This document shows positions 1 through 8,816 of a stretch of DNA of 64,000 nt, piece after piece. This DNA comes from Clostridia bacterium (lineage in GTDB: Bacteria > Bacillota > Clostridia > Oscillospirales > Acutalibacteraceae), in assembly GCA_017416485.1 (NCBI GenBank), contig JAFQCH010000026.1, forward strand, positions 1 to 64,000, written 5' to 3'. The notes under the pieces are model-generated. The model did no database searches and was not told the origin of the DNA. It saw only the letters and a list, made by a program, of their open reading frames with translations. Made by a program: the position numbers and the translations under genes. How positions within the stretch are numbered: the first letter of the stretch is position 1; each line of letters starts with the position of its first letter.

Positions 1-141
1 GAATACACAGACCCGTTTACGGGTAGCAAGTAACAAGCCTTTGCGGTTGGTAGCCGTAGGGTACGCCTTAAGGCGATGCCAGTATAATAGGGCTTTGCCC
101 GCATATGAAGAACCCCCGGCTTAGCCGGGGGGTTCTCTATT
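1..141 (+). ncRNA. 3' part of a probable structured RNA, cut by the window edge
   Basis: No reading frame fits this stretch, but it is dense in short helices: ACCCG/CGGGT around 11-25, a GG-pyrimidine-A-pyrimidine-CGCC stem closed by TTAA around 58-80, and GGGC-TTT-GCCC around 90-100 inside a weaker GTAT/ATAT stem. It ends in a strong G+C hairpin followed by TCTATT (110-141), as a stand-alone RNA would. The loops look like an ornate conserved RNA. From memory it recalls the 3' part of raiA-type RNAs of Firmicutes, but this is unverified. The 5' part lies outside the window. It could instead be a long untranslated leader or trailer. Confidence 0.45.
109..141 (+). terminator. Rho-independent terminator of the upstream RNA
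   Basis: GAACCCCCGGC pairs with GCCGGGGGGTTC (one bulged G) across a TTA loop and is followed by TCTATT. The same hairpin-plus-TCTATT ending occurs in the repeat at 39464-39487. Confidence 0.6.
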
Positions 142-241
142 CGCGAAACCGTAATTTGCACATAAAAAATCTTCAAAAAAGGTGGAAATTTCTTTGCGGA
201 TTTGGTATGATATTATTGAATAAATATAAGGAAGAATCAGA

Positions 242-2017
242 ATGAAACATAAATTGACCGCCGTTTTACTTTGCATTGTCCTGCTTTTGTCTTTTTCTTC
301 GTGCGCAAAGGACTCTGTTGGCTGTTTTATTTATTACCCCGTGTATGACGATATGACCAGCCTTGACCCGCAGATTGCCCGCAGTGATACCGAAAAACTC
401 ATTGTCACCAACTGTTTTGAGGGGCTTGTGCGCGTGGACGAAAACGGCGAAATCGTCGGCGGTGCGGCTTCCGATTGGAATATTTCCCCCGACGGAAAGA
501 CCTACACCTTTTACCTGCGTGCGGATGCCAAATGGAACATCACCGACTACACCGCCAAGGAAATGGCAGACCTGCTGCCCGAAAACTTTGCACCTGCCGT
601 AACGGCGGACGACTTTGTGTTTGCCCTGCAACGTGCCCTTGACCCCGCAACGGGTGCGGCGGATGCGTATTTGCTGAATTCCATTGAAAATGCACGCGAA
701 GTGCAAGCGGGCACGGCGGATGTTTCGTCCCTGGGTGTGCGGGCAGTTGCAAACAACCAACTCGAAATCACCCTCAGTGAGCCGCAAAGCAACTTTCTGC
801 ACGTGCTGACCGAGTGCATCTGCATGCCCTGCAACCGCACCTTTTTTGAAGCCTGCGGCGGCAGATACGGCATGATGGTGCGCCATTATATGTCCAACGG
901 CCCGTTCTTCCTTTACAGCTTCACCGATGCCGACTACACGCTTTATGCCAGCGAAACCTACAACGGAAATCACAAACCGACCCCGACCAAGGTCTTTTTG
1001 TATTACAACAAAAACGGCAACAATGTGCCCGACAAGATGTCGCAGGAATTCTATTCGGGCGCATACATGACCGATGCCATGTTCACCGCAACCGACATAA
1101 AACGCAGCACTACCGTTACCGAATTGCAGGACACCGTCATTGGTTTTGTTTTCAATCTGAACCATGAAATTCTGAAGAATGCAAATGTGCGCAAGGGCAT
1201 TGCATACGCCACGGATGCCGTATCGCTTGCCGAGATGGGTGAACAACCCTACATCGGCTCGCTGATTCCGTCTGTGTGCGGTTTCACCCCCGCGTGTGTG
1301 AATTTATATGATGAAGACCTCGCCGTGCAATATCTGCTGGCAGGCTTTGAAGAGCTTTCACAGCCGAAATTCATAGAAGTGCCCGTTGTGCCCGAAGAAC
1401 AGCCCACCGAAGAAAGCGAACTGGCTGACCCCAACGCTCCCCCCGTTCTTCCCGAAGAGGAAGCCCCCACCGAAGATGACGGATCGGTCGGTCCGCCCGA
1501 AACCCAAATTCAGATCGTGGAAGTGGAAGAAGTGACTTCCGTTGAGCTGACGGTGTTGACAAGCGAAGAATATGCCGACCTCATCAAACGGCAGATGCAG
1601 AAATGGCAACGCATTTTAGGGCTTCGCTGCATTATCCGCATTGAAACGGTGAACGAAACGCTTCTTCGTTCCCGCGTGGCGGCAGGCGATTACGAAATTG
1701 CATTCTGCCCGCTGTCTGTGCGCACACCCGACCCCTTGGGATTCTTACTGCGTTTCACTCCCGACAGCCCCGACAACTGCATTTCCCTGGCTGATGCAGA
1801 ATACGAAGCCCTCACCGATGCCGCAAAAGCCGCCGTGAGCACCGCTGAACAGCAACAGCACATGACTGCCGCGGCAGACTATTTGCAGGAGGCAGGGTGC
1901 ATGATTCCCGTATTTTCCGAAAGCTCTTACCTTGTGCAGACCTCGGGTGTTTCGGGCATTTACTGCTACACAGGCCCCGACCGCGTGTATTTCAACAACG
2001 CATTTTCCGAAAACTAA
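242..2017 (+). CDS. Solute-binding lipoprotein, oligopeptide (SBP_bac_5/OppA-like) family
   Basis: Binds a peptide or similar ligand outside the membrane for an ABC importer. The 591-residue protein opens with a lipoprotein signal (charged MKHK, hydrophobic core, SFSSC with lipid Cys about residue 21), then the DPQ...EKLIVTNCFEGLVR region and the GGAASDW...SPDGKTYTFYLR signature typical of the family. It is unusual in two ways. An acidic, proline-rich linker of about 55 residues (about 376-432) interrupts the C-terminal half where the fold is normally continuous, and no permease or ATPase gene lies nearby, so it is an orphan binding protein or shares a distant transporter. A GGAAG Shine-Dalgarno precedes the ATG. 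DUF1015 follows after 22 bp. Confidence 0.85.
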   Translation: MKHKLTAVLLCIVLLLSFSSCAKDSVGCFIYYPVYDDMTSLDPQIARSDTEKLIVTNCFEGLVRVDENGEIVGGAASDWNISPDGKTYTFYLRADAKWNITDYTAKEMADLLPENFAPAVTADDFVFALQRALDPATGAADAYLLNSIENAREVQAGTADVSSLGVRAVANNQLEITLSEPQSNFLHVLTECICMPCNRTFFEACGGRYGMMVRHYMSNGPFFLYSFTDADYTLYASETYNGNHKPTPTKVFLYYNKNGNNVPDKMSQEFYSGAYMTDAMFTATDIKRSTTVTELQDTVIGFVFNLNHEILKNANVRKGIAYATDAVSLAEMGEQPYIGSLIPSVCGFTPACVNLYDEDLAVQYLLAGFEELSQPKFIEVPVVPEEQPTEESELADPNAPPVLPEEEAPTEDDGSVGPPETQIQIVEVEEVTSVELTVLTSEEYADLIKRQMQKWQRILGLRCIIRIETVNETLLRSRVAAGDYEIAFCPLSVRTPDPLGFLLRFTPDSPDNCISLADAEYEALTDAAKAAVSTAEQQQHMTAAADYLQEAGCMIPVFSESSYLVQTSGVSGIYCYTGPDRVYFNNAFSEN

Positions 2018-2039
2018 AAACAAAAATGGAGAGAGTATT

Positions 2040-3281
2040 ATGAGCATTCTTCGTCCCTTTAAGGCAATCCGACCCAAAAATGAATATGCTTCTGCCGTTG
2101 CGGCACTGCCGTATGATGTTATGAACAGTGCCGAAGCCGCCGAGATGGTCAAGGGCAATCCGTATTCGTTCCTGCATGTGGACAAGGCGGAAATCGACCT
2201 GCCGGAAGGCACCGACCTTTACAGCGATACGGTGTATGCCAAAGCCGCCGAAAACCTTAATAAACTCGTCGCGGACGGCATCTGCGAGCAGGAAGACACG
2301 GCTTGCCTGTATCTGTACCGTCAGGTGATGAACGGCAGACCGCAGACAGGGATTGTCGGATGTGCATCCATTGACGATTATATCAACAATGTGATCAAAA
2401 AACACGAGCACACCCGTGCCGACAAGGAAGCCGACCGCATCCGCCATGTGGACACCTGCAATGCCAACACGGGTCCTATTTTCCTTTGCTATTCGCGCAA
2501 AGCCGCTGTGGATGCCGTGATTGACCGCTACCTTGCAACACAGCCTTTGTATGATTTCACCACCGAAGACGGCATTAAAAACACCGTGTGGCGCATTGCC
2601 GACACGGACGATATCAACATTATTCAGACCGCATTTGCGCAGATTCCCGCTTTGTATATTGCCGACGGCCACCACCGCTGTGCTTCGGCGGTCAAGGTCG
2701 GGCTCAAACGCAGGGAAGAAAATCCCGACTATACGGGTGAAGAAGAATTCAATTTCTTCCTTTGCGTGTGTTTCCGTGCGGATGAACTGGAAATCATGGA
2801 TTACAACCGCTTGCTTGCCGACCTGAACGGCAATACGGCAGAAGAATTGCTGGAGAAATTGAGTGTATGCTTTGAAATGGAAGAAGCAGAGGGCATTTAC
2901 AAACCCTGTGCAAGGCACAATTTCGGGCTGTACCTCGGCAAAAAGTGGTATTCGCTGACCCTCAAGGACGGACTTTGCAACGAAGCCGATCTCGTGGAAA
3001 GCCTGGATGTTTCAGTGTTGCAGAATCTTGTGATCGCCCCCTTATTCGGCATTGCCGATCCTCGCACTTCCAAACGCATTGACTTTGTCGGCGGCATCCG
3101 CGGGCTCAAAGAGCTTGAACGCCGTTGTGAGCTTGACATGGAATGTGCCTTTGCGATGTATCCGACCTCGTTGGATGAACTGATGCGCATTGCGGATGCA
3201 GGGCAGATCATGCCCCCGAAATCCACATGGTTTGAGCCGAAGCTGTTAAGCGGTCTGTTTATTCACAAATTGTCTGACTGA
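2040..3281 (+). CDS. DUF1015 family protein
   Basis: A 413-residue cytoplasmic protein matching the DUF1015 family throughout: the N-terminal RPFKAIRP, then LPYDV, the NPYSFLHV segment and a central ADGHHR (residues about 208-213). The DGHHR block resembles the ParB/sulfiredoxin-type nucleotide-binding motif, and related proteins have been described as serine kinases, so a role in serine metabolism is possible but inferred. The frame stays open upstream, but ATG 2040 has a GGAGAG site 8 bases before it and starts exactly at the family's N-terminus, so it is chosen over a start inside the preceding gene. The binding-protein gene ends 22 bp upstream, suggesting one transcript. Confidence 0.85.
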   Translation: MSILRPFKAIRPKNEYASAVAALPYDVMNSAEAAEMVKGNPYSFLHVDKAEIDLPEGTDLYSDTVYAKAAENLNKLVADGICEQEDTACLYLYRQVMNGRPQTGIVGCASIDDYINNVIKKHEHTRADKEADRIRHVDTCNANTGPIFLCYSRKAAVDAVIDRYLATQPLYDFTTEDGIKNTVWRIADTDDINIIQTAFAQIPALYIADGHHRCASAVKVGLKRREENPDYTGEEEFNFFLCVCFRADELEIMDYNRLLADLNGNTAEELLEKLSVCFEMEEAEGIYKPCARHNFGLYLGKKWYSLTLKDGLCNEADLVESLDVSVLQNLVIAPLFGIADPRTSKRIDFVGGIRGLKELERRCELDMECAFAMYPTSLDELMRIADAGQIMPPKSTWFEPKLLSGLFIHKLSD

Positions 3282-3342
3282 TTGCAACAAAACGAGTTGA
3301 TTCTGACTCTTATAAATAGAAAAACCATAAGGAGGAATTTTC

Positions 3343-4191
3343 ATGCGTAAAGTGTTATGCCTTTTGTTAAGCCTTTGTCTGTTGGCAGTGTTGGCTGTCA
3401 GCGTTTCGGCAGATGTTATCTGGGAACCTTACGGTGACTCATTTTATGATGACCACCGCGAGGAAATGCAATACGACAACCGCTTCTACAAAGCGACTTC
3501 CGCACTCGACCAATACAAAGAACCCAACGGAAAAGTCCTTGCAGAAGCAGTGATTGCCGCCGACGAGCTGTTCAACGTGCAGTATGTGTATGAAGACGAA
3601 AACGGCGTGTTGTGGGGCAATTGCTATCTTCCCGGTGTGTCAGACTCCGCGTGGATCAACCTTGTAGGGTGTGTGCGCCCGTATGACCGCACGGATTTCA
3701 CCAATGACTACAGCGACAGCTTTGCACCCGTTGAAGTCCAGCCCGATATTTCGTTCTATGCAGACGAAGTGCCGATGTATGATTACCCCGGTGCCGCAAA
3801 TTCGCTTTATAACATGATCGTGGAGGCCGAAGCCGAGTACCTGCCCGAATATGCCCATACTTACACCGATGCAAACGGCAATATCTGGGGCGAAATCATG
3901 TATTTCAGAGGGATGAAAGGCTGGGTGCTGCTGGACGGCGACATTGCCACCGTGCAAGCACCTGACAAAGAACGCGACTTCCCTGTTGAAAATACCAAAT
4001 CACAACCCCTTGCAACCGACGGCAACGCAACCGAAGCAGACGAAGCAAATACGGATGCCGTTTCCGCAGGCGACACGGCAGAACCCATCCCCAAGCAGAA
4101 TTTTACCGTTCCCGTGCTGTTGGTTGTTGCAGTTGTGGCCGTCACACTTGCTGTGCTGTTCATCTTCTTCCGTAAAAAGAAGGTAAAATGA
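3343..4191 (+). CDS. Exported membrane-anchored protein, unknown function
   Basis: A 282-residue protein with signal peptide (residues 1-23, SVSA before D24), an extracytoplasmic region of about 190 residues with two SH3-like beta-rich halves (each has a PYD/YDYPG and a W-G segment), a low-complexity Thr/Ala/Glu linker, and a C-terminal transmembrane helix (about 254-276) ending in FFRKKK. The mature protein begins DVIWEP. GGAGG lies 8 bases before the ATG. The stop overlaps the next start (ATGA), so the three genes 3343-4779 form an operon. The 62-residue protein at 4591 is a miniature of this one: same mature start and same C-terminal anchor. Function unknown; exposure outside the membrane is inferred. 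Confidence 0.75.
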   Translation: MRKVLCLLLSLCLLAVLAVSVSADVIWEPYGDSFYDDHREEMQYDNRFYKATSALDQYKEPNGKVLAEAVIAADELFNVQYVYEDENGVLWGNCYLPGVSDSAWINLVGCVRPYDRTDFTNDYSDSFAPVEVQPDISFYADEVPMYDYPGAANSLYNMIVEAEAEYLPEYAHTYTDANGNIWGEIMYFRGMKGWVLLDGDIATVQAPDKERDFPVENTKSQPLATDGNATEADEANTDAVSAGDTAEPIPKQNFTVPVLLVVAVVAVTLAVLFIFFRKKKVK

Positions 4192-4589
4192 TGATGAAAA
4201 AGGGATTTTTGTTTTGTTTGGCTCTGCTGTGCATGCTTTTCTTGTTCGGATGTGCACAGAAAGACGAAAACACCCTGCAAACATTCTCATACGAGGAAGT
4301 CTTGTCCGTCTATACACCCTTGCAAGGTGAAGCAGGAATTTGTTTTAATGGATTTGTGAACACAGAAGAAACAATTGTTGCATCTGCCGAACAAGCAATC
4401 GAGTTGGCAAAAGCGGAATGCAAAGGCGAATATCCCTCTGCAAGTGTCCGTTTTGATGCAGATGCAAAGATGTGGGAGGTAAACTTTTCACAAAGAATTC
4501 CCGAAGAGAATTATCTTGTTGCAGGTGGCTGTGTATCCGTTTACATGACCGACAAAGGAATAACAACTCTCATAGTGGCAGGTGAATAA
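4188..4589 (+). CDS. Small lipoprotein, unknown function
   Basis: A 133-residue protein with a lipoprotein signal peptide (KKGFLF... LFGC, lipid Cys about residue 22). The mature part has the shape of a short PepSY/peptidase-propeptide-like domain (EQAIELAKAECKGEYPSASV...MWEVNFSQ...YMTDKG), but this is a weak resemblance. It overlaps the upstream gene by 4 bp and the downstream start follows its stop by one base, so translation of all three genes is probably coupled. Confidence 0.7.
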   Translation: MMMKKGFLFCLALLCMLFLFGCAQKDENTLQTFSYEEVLSVYTPLQGEAGICFNGFVNTEETIVASAEQAIELAKAECKGEYPSASVRFDADAKMWEVNFSQRIPEENYLVAGGCVSVYMTDKGITTLIVAGE

Positions 4590-4590
4590 T

Positions 4591-4779
4591 ATGAACAAAA
4601 TTCTGACTGCAATTCTGACAGCGGCAATGTTTGTCGGTTTTTCTGTTTTCGCATTCGCCGATGTGGTGTGGACACCCATGGACACGGTGCGGGAATTTGC
4701 ATTGCCCGTACTCCTCGTTGCGGCAGTGGTTGGAGTAACCGTGATTCTGCTGATTAAATTTTTCAGAAAAAAGAAATAA
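4591..4779 (+). CDS. Mini membrane protein with signal peptide and TM anchor
   Basis: A 62-residue protein: signal peptide (1-23, AFA before D24), about 13 exposed residues, then a transmembrane helix and FFRKKK. Mature residues D24-V-V-W27-T-P29 fall in the same register as D24-V-I-W27-E-P29 of the protein at 3343, and both end in PVLLV.A.V. followed by FF RKKK, so it looks like that gene with its whole ectodomain deleted. ATG 4591 is chosen over an in-frame GTG at 4582 that overlaps the lipoprotein stop. If the signal peptide is cleaved, only a short tail remains outside; if not, it is a two-helix hairpin. Confidence 0.65.
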   Translation: MNKILTAILTAAMFVGFSVFAFADVVWTPMDTVREFALPVLLVAAVVGVTVILLIKFFRKKK

Positions 4780-4795
4780 ACTGAATACAACAACA

Positions 4796-4826
4796 AAAAG
4801 GATTGCCGTTTTGGCAATCCTTTTTG
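4796..4826. terminator. Bidirectional terminator
   Basis: AAAAGGATTGCC and GGCAATCCTTTT pair around a short loop, with A and T runs on both sides. It serves the membrane-protein operon (+) and the converging beta-glucosidase gene (-). Confidence 0.85.
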
Positions 4827-4838
4827 TTACATATAAAA

Positions 4839-7286
4839 TCAGATAGAGCTGATGAGTGTGCCGATTTTGCCGACAGTTTTTGCAAGACCTGCAACGATTT
4901 TGCCGACACCGATGAGTGCACTCTTGCCGTTGAGAATATCAATGAGTGCCTGCGCCATGTCTTCACTGAACACACCCATGCTCATGGAAACAAAGCAACG
5001 AATGGGAATCTGCGTTGCCATGGCAAGCATCATGCCTTCGTTGGATGCACCGCCTGCAATGGTCTTGATGACGGTGCGGATCATACCGTTGATGACCTTG
5101 CCTGCAGGGGTGCCTTCGGCAAGCTCAAGCGAGGAATTGATATCAATGGGCTGATTCGGGTCGCGTTTTGCGTTGGGGATGGGTCTGCCGAGCAGCTTTT
5201 CAAACTGTTCATCGGGCACATTCATGATGTCGCCTGCGAAGTAGGCAGGCAGATTTTCTTTGTCGTTGGGGATAGCAGCTTGCGTGTCGGAAGAAGTGAC
5301 CTTGACGGTTGTATTCAAACGGATATCGCGGGAAGATGCCCCGACGAGGATATCGAATTCACCGCTTTCCACATACCAATCACCGATTTCGGTGTTCCAG
5401 AATGCAAATGCACGTTTATCAAGTTCGATCGTAACAGCCTTTTCTTCACCGGGTTCAAGATAAACCTTTGTGAAGCCCTTGAGCTCCTTGACGGGACGGT
5501 AGACCGTGCTTTCCTTGTCAGCTACATAAACCTGTGCAACTTCTGCACCGGCTTTGTCGCCCGTGTTCTTGATTTTGAAGGTGACCTTGAGAGTGTCGGT
5601 ATCCTTGATGTTCTTCTTGGATACCTTCATGCCCGAATATTCAAATGTGGTATAGCTCAGACCGTAGCCAAACGGGAACAGAACGTCTTTTTCGACCTTG
5701 TCGTAATAGCGGTAGCCGACATAAAGACCTTCTCTGTATTCGACCGTGACAGGCGAGCCGGGGAAGTTATTGAAAGACGGCGTGTCTTCCAGTCGGTTGA
5801 TATAGGTTTCGCTGAGCTTGCCGCTCGGATTTGCATTGCCGAACAACAGATCCACAGCGGCACCTGCACCTGCCTGACCGGGCAGGAAGGTGTGCAGCAC
5901 TGCCTTGCAGTTATCAAGCCACTGCATGCGGATGGGTGCACCGCCTGCAAGCACAACAATTGTATTGGGATTTGCCTTGCTGACAGCGGTGAGCAGGTTG
6001 AGGTGACTCTGCGGAATATCAAGATGACTGCGGTCAAAACCTTCGGATTCAAATTCGTCGGTGAGCCCGATGAACAGCAACACGTTTTCGCAACGCTTTG
6101 CGGTGTCAACGGCTTCACGAATGAGTGCCATATCGGTCTTGTCGGTCTTTTTATTGTAGCCCTGTGCATACAGGAAGCCGATATCCTGCTTGAGCAGCTC
6201 GTCAAAGACATTGTCGAGCTGTGTGGGGTTAATAAGGCTGCTGCCTGCGCCCTGATAACGGGGGGCTTTTGCCATTTCACCGATGACGGCAACGGTTTTA
6301 TCCTTGGCAAGAGGCAGGATATTGTCTTCGTTTTTCAGCAATACCATGGAAGCGGTTGCCACTTCACGTGCAAGGGCATGGTGTGCGGCTCTGTCATAAG
6401 GTACGGCGGCCTTGGTCTTCTGCCCTTTAAAGAGAATATCAAGGGTTTCGTCCACGCGGGCATCCAGAACGGCTTCGTCAAGCGTGCCGTCAATCAGACC
6501 GTCCACGATTTTTGCGGCGGCAAGACCGTCGGACGAGGGCATTTCGATGTTCTGGCCTGCATTCAGACCGTCCACGATGTTGTTTTCTGCGCCCCAGTCG
6601 GTAATCACAATACCCTTGAAGCCCCAGTCATCGCGCAATACATCGGTCAAAAGCCATTTGTTTTCTGCGCAATAGGTGCCGTTGAGGCGGTTATAGGCGT
6701 TCATGACCGTCCAGGGCTGTGCCTTTTTGACGGCGCGTTCAAAGCCTGCAAGATAAATTTCTCGAAGCGTTCTTTCGTCCACAACGGAATCGACCGTCAT
6801 GCGGCGTGCTTCCTGGTTGTTGGCGGCAAAGTGCTTGAGCGATGCACCGACACCCTGCGACTGCACACCGTTGATCCATGCGGCAGCCATTTCACCTGCA
6901 AGCACGGGGTCTTCCGAGAAATATTCAAAGTTTCTGCCGCACAGCGGGTTGCGCTTGATATTGTTGCCGGGTCCGAGCAGAACGGAAACACCTTCTGCGT
7001 TGCATTCTTCGCCGAGTGCGGCACCCATGCGTTCAATGAGTGCGGGATCCCATGAGCAGGAAGTTGCGCTTGCTGTGGGGAAGCAAACCGCGGGAATGCC
7101 CTGCAACATATCGGTTCCGCTTTCTTTTTGTGTTTTCTGTTTGCGCAAACCGTGGGGGCCGTCGGTTACATTGATTGCCTCAAGACCGAACTTGCGCAAT
7201 GCCTGAAAATGCCAGAAATCCTTGCCGGAGCAAAGTGCGGCCTTTTCTTCACGGGTCATGGTCGAAATAATGTCCTTGTATTTCAT
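4839..7286 (-). CDS. Glycoside hydrolase family 3 beta-glucosidase
   Basis: Hydrolyses beta-linked gluco-oligosaccharides from the non-reducing end, probably inside the cell since no signal peptide is seen. The 815 residues show the GH3 N-terminal barrel, the nucleophile motif VITDWGA (Asp about residue 230), the KHFAANNQE block, the GH3 C-terminal domain, the FPFGYGLSYT motif near 530 and a fibronectin-III-like domain to about 670. Family members normally stop there; this one has about 145 extra residues, including a Met/Ala-rich, amphipathic region. AGGGAG precedes the ATG. RmuC lies 75 bp upstream on the same strand. Substrate cannot be set from sequence alone. Confidence 0.92.
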   Translation of the reverse strand: MKYKDIISTMTREEKAALCSGKDFWHFQALRKFGLEAINVTDGPHGLRKQKTQKESGTDMLQGIPAVCFPTASATSCSWDPALIERMGAALGEECNAEGVSVLLGPGNNIKRNPLCGRNFEYFSEDPVLAGEMAAAWINGVQSQGVGASLKHFAANNQEARRMTVDSVVDERTLREIYLAGFERAVKKAQPWTVMNAYNRLNGTYCAENKWLLTDVLRDDWGFKGIVITDWGAENNIVDGLNAGQNIEMPSSDGLAAAKIVDGLIDGTLDEAVLDARVDETLDILFKGQKTKAAVPYDRAAHHALAREVATASMVLLKNEDNILPLAKDKTVAVIGEMAKAPRYQGAGSSLINPTQLDNVFDELLKQDIGFLYAQGYNKKTDKTDMALIREAVDTAKRCENVLLFIGLTDEFESEGFDRSHLDIPQSHLNLLTAVSKANPNTIVVLAGGAPIRMQWLDNCKAVLHTFLPGQAGAGAAVDLLFGNANPSGKLSETYINRLEDTPSFNNFPGSPVTVEYREGLYVGYRYYDKVEKDVLFPFGYGLSYTTFEYSGMKVSKKNIKDTDTLKVTFKIKNTGDKAGAEVAQVYVADKESTVYRPVKELKGFTKVYLEPGEEKAVTIELDKRAFAFWNTEIGDWYVESGEFDILVGASSRDIRLNTTVKVTSSDTQAAIPNDKENLPAYFAGDIMNVPDEQFEKLLGRPIPNAKRDPNQPIDINSSLELAEGTPAGKVINGMIRTVIKTIAGGASNEGMMLAMATQIPIRCFVSMSMGVFSEDMAQALIDILNGKSALIGVGKIVAGLAKTVGKIGTLISSI

Positions 7287-7361
7287 TTTGATCTCCCTTT
7301 CCGAAGAATTATTGATTATTTTTAAATTATTTATTATGGGCTGAACAAATTACGGTTTATC

Positions 7362-8660
7362 TCATTCCTCATTTATCGGCAATTGTAATAAAGAATCGGA
7401 TTGTTCTGCTTCCAGTTCTTCCACACTTCTGAGCTTTTTAAAGATAAGCGAATTGCGCTTTTGTGCGCTTTCAAGGGTAGTGCCTGCTTCATCGACCTTT
7501 TTCTTTGCCTTGTCAAGAAGTAGGGCAAAGTTTTCATACTGCCCTTTGACAGCGGCAAGAAGAAGACGGATCTCGTTTGCCTTTTCGTTGATGGCAACCG
7601 TGCGGAAACCCATGGCAAAGGAGTTAAGCAATGCCGTCACCGTGGACGGACCTGCGATCATGACCCCGTATTCACTTTGAATACGTTCCATCAGCCCCGA
7701 TTTGGAAGCGGCAATTTCGGCATACAGGCCTTCCGTGGCAAGATACAGCACGGCATAGGGCGTGGTCTGCGGCACATGGATGTATTTGCGTACCGTTTTG
7801 GCTTCGTTGAGCACGCGGTCTTCGAGTGCTTTTCTTGCGGCGGCAAGCGCCACTGCATCGGCACGGTCTGCCGCATCACACAAACGCACATAGTCTTCCA
7901 TGGGGAATTTGGAGTCCACAGGCAGATACACGGTCTGTTTTTTGTCTTCCCCTGCGGGCAGGCAGACAGCAAATTCCACGCGTTCCGCAGTTTCGTTGGG
8001 GGCATAGTTTTTTACATATCTGCCGGGGATGGTCTGGTCAAGAATGGCTTCGAGCTGCACTTCTGCCCATGTGCCTCTTGCTTTGACATTGGTAAGCACC
8101 CTGTTGAGGGCGGTGACATTGTCGGTCACACCGGCAGACAACTCTTTCATTTCGCCCAAGGATTTATATACATTTTCAAGCTGCTTGGAAACGGTCTGAA
8201 ATGAGGTGTCAAGACGGGCGGTGAGGGTGGCATTGAGCTTTTCATCCACCGTTGCACGCATTTCATCCAGTTTTTTCTCATTGGACTGCTGCATTTTGCC
8301 GATGGCATCCGCCACCACAGCACTCTGTTTTTCGGCGGTTTCAATTTGCTTTTCACGGATTGCACCAAATCCGACATTGAGCTGTTGCTGAAAACGCATC
8401 TGAAATTCGTAATTTTTTTCCGTAACAGCCTGCACCTTTGCGCTCATATCAGCCAAAGCGGCGCCCGTTTCGCGGCGTGTGACGGCTTCGCGTTCATTCA
8501 CTTCACTGCGGAATTGAGAAATATCGCCGTGCACGGCACCGACAATGCGATCCGTTGGGTCTGCGGTTTTTGCGTTTTTCATTTTCAGCAGAATCGCAAC
8601 AAGCAACCCTGCAACAACAAGGCATAAAACAAGCACAATAACAAGCAATATATCGGTCAT
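7362..8660 (-). CDS. rmuC: DNA recombination protein RmuC
   Basis: A 432-residue RmuC-family protein: N-terminal membrane anchor (residues about 3-26), a long coiled coil (about 45-165) rich in Glu, Lys and Gln, and the RmuC core (about 165-400) with KARGTWAEVQLEAIL, the YLPVDSKFPMEDY and the VLYLATEGLYAE segments. The core is related to nucleases and limits rearrangements at inverted repeats in E. coli. That may matter here because this chromosome carries several inverted repeats. Its own promoter is visible at 8690-8718, back to back with the XRE gene. Confidence 0.92.
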   Translation of the reverse strand: MTDILLVIVLVLCLVVAGLLVAILLKMKNAKTADPTDRIVGAVHGDISQFRSEVNEREAVTRRETGAALADMSAKVQAVTEKNYEFQMRFQQQLNVGFGAIREKQIETAEKQSAVVADAIGKMQQSNEKKLDEMRATVDEKLNATLTARLDTSFQTVSKQLENVYKSLGEMKELSAGVTDNVTALNRVLTNVKARGTWAEVQLEAILDQTIPGRYVKNYAPNETAERVEFAVCLPAGEDKKQTVYLPVDSKFPMEDYVRLCDAADRADAVALAAARKALEDRVLNEAKTVRKYIHVPQTTPYAVLYLATEGLYAEIAASKSGLMERIQSEYGVMIAGPSTVTALLNSFAMGFRTVAINEKANEIRLLLAAVKGQYENFALLLDKAKKKVDEAGTTLESAQKRNSLIFKKLRSVEELEAEQSDSLLQLPINEE

Positions 8661-8689
8661 GGCAATCTCCGAAGTGTATAATTGTTTTT

Positions 8690-8718
8690 ATTATATCATA
8701 AGAATACGCTTTTGTTAA
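8690..8718 (-). promoter_or_regulatory. Sigma-A promoter of rmuC
   Basis: On the minus strand, TTAACA, 17 bases, TATAAT, with an extended -10 (TGA before TATAAT). It lies about 35 bp before the rmuC start. Confidence 0.7.
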
Positions 8719-8747
8719 GTATGAAAAAAAATATTTACAATTCTGTC

Positions 8748-8777
8748 TTTACTTTTGACTTTTTCTTGTGCTATAAT
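8748..8777 (+). promoter_or_regulatory. Sigma-A promoter of the XRE-esterase pair
   Basis: TTTACT, 18 bases, TATAAT with an extended -10 (TGC before TATAAT), 40 bp before the XRE start. Confidence 0.6.
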
Positions 8778-8816
8778 TTGGTAAAAGAATTTAATTTTCA
8801 GCATTGGAGCCAAAAC

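Noticed and set aside
1932..2039. Longer N-terminus for the DUF1015 protein
   Set aside because: Lies inside the upstream gene; ATG 2040 has a proper ribosome site and family N-terminus.
4803..7055. 750-codon plus-strand frame opposite the beta-glucosidase
   Set aside because: Cys/His-rich translation with no recognisable domain; it is the antisense shadow of a clear GH3 gene.
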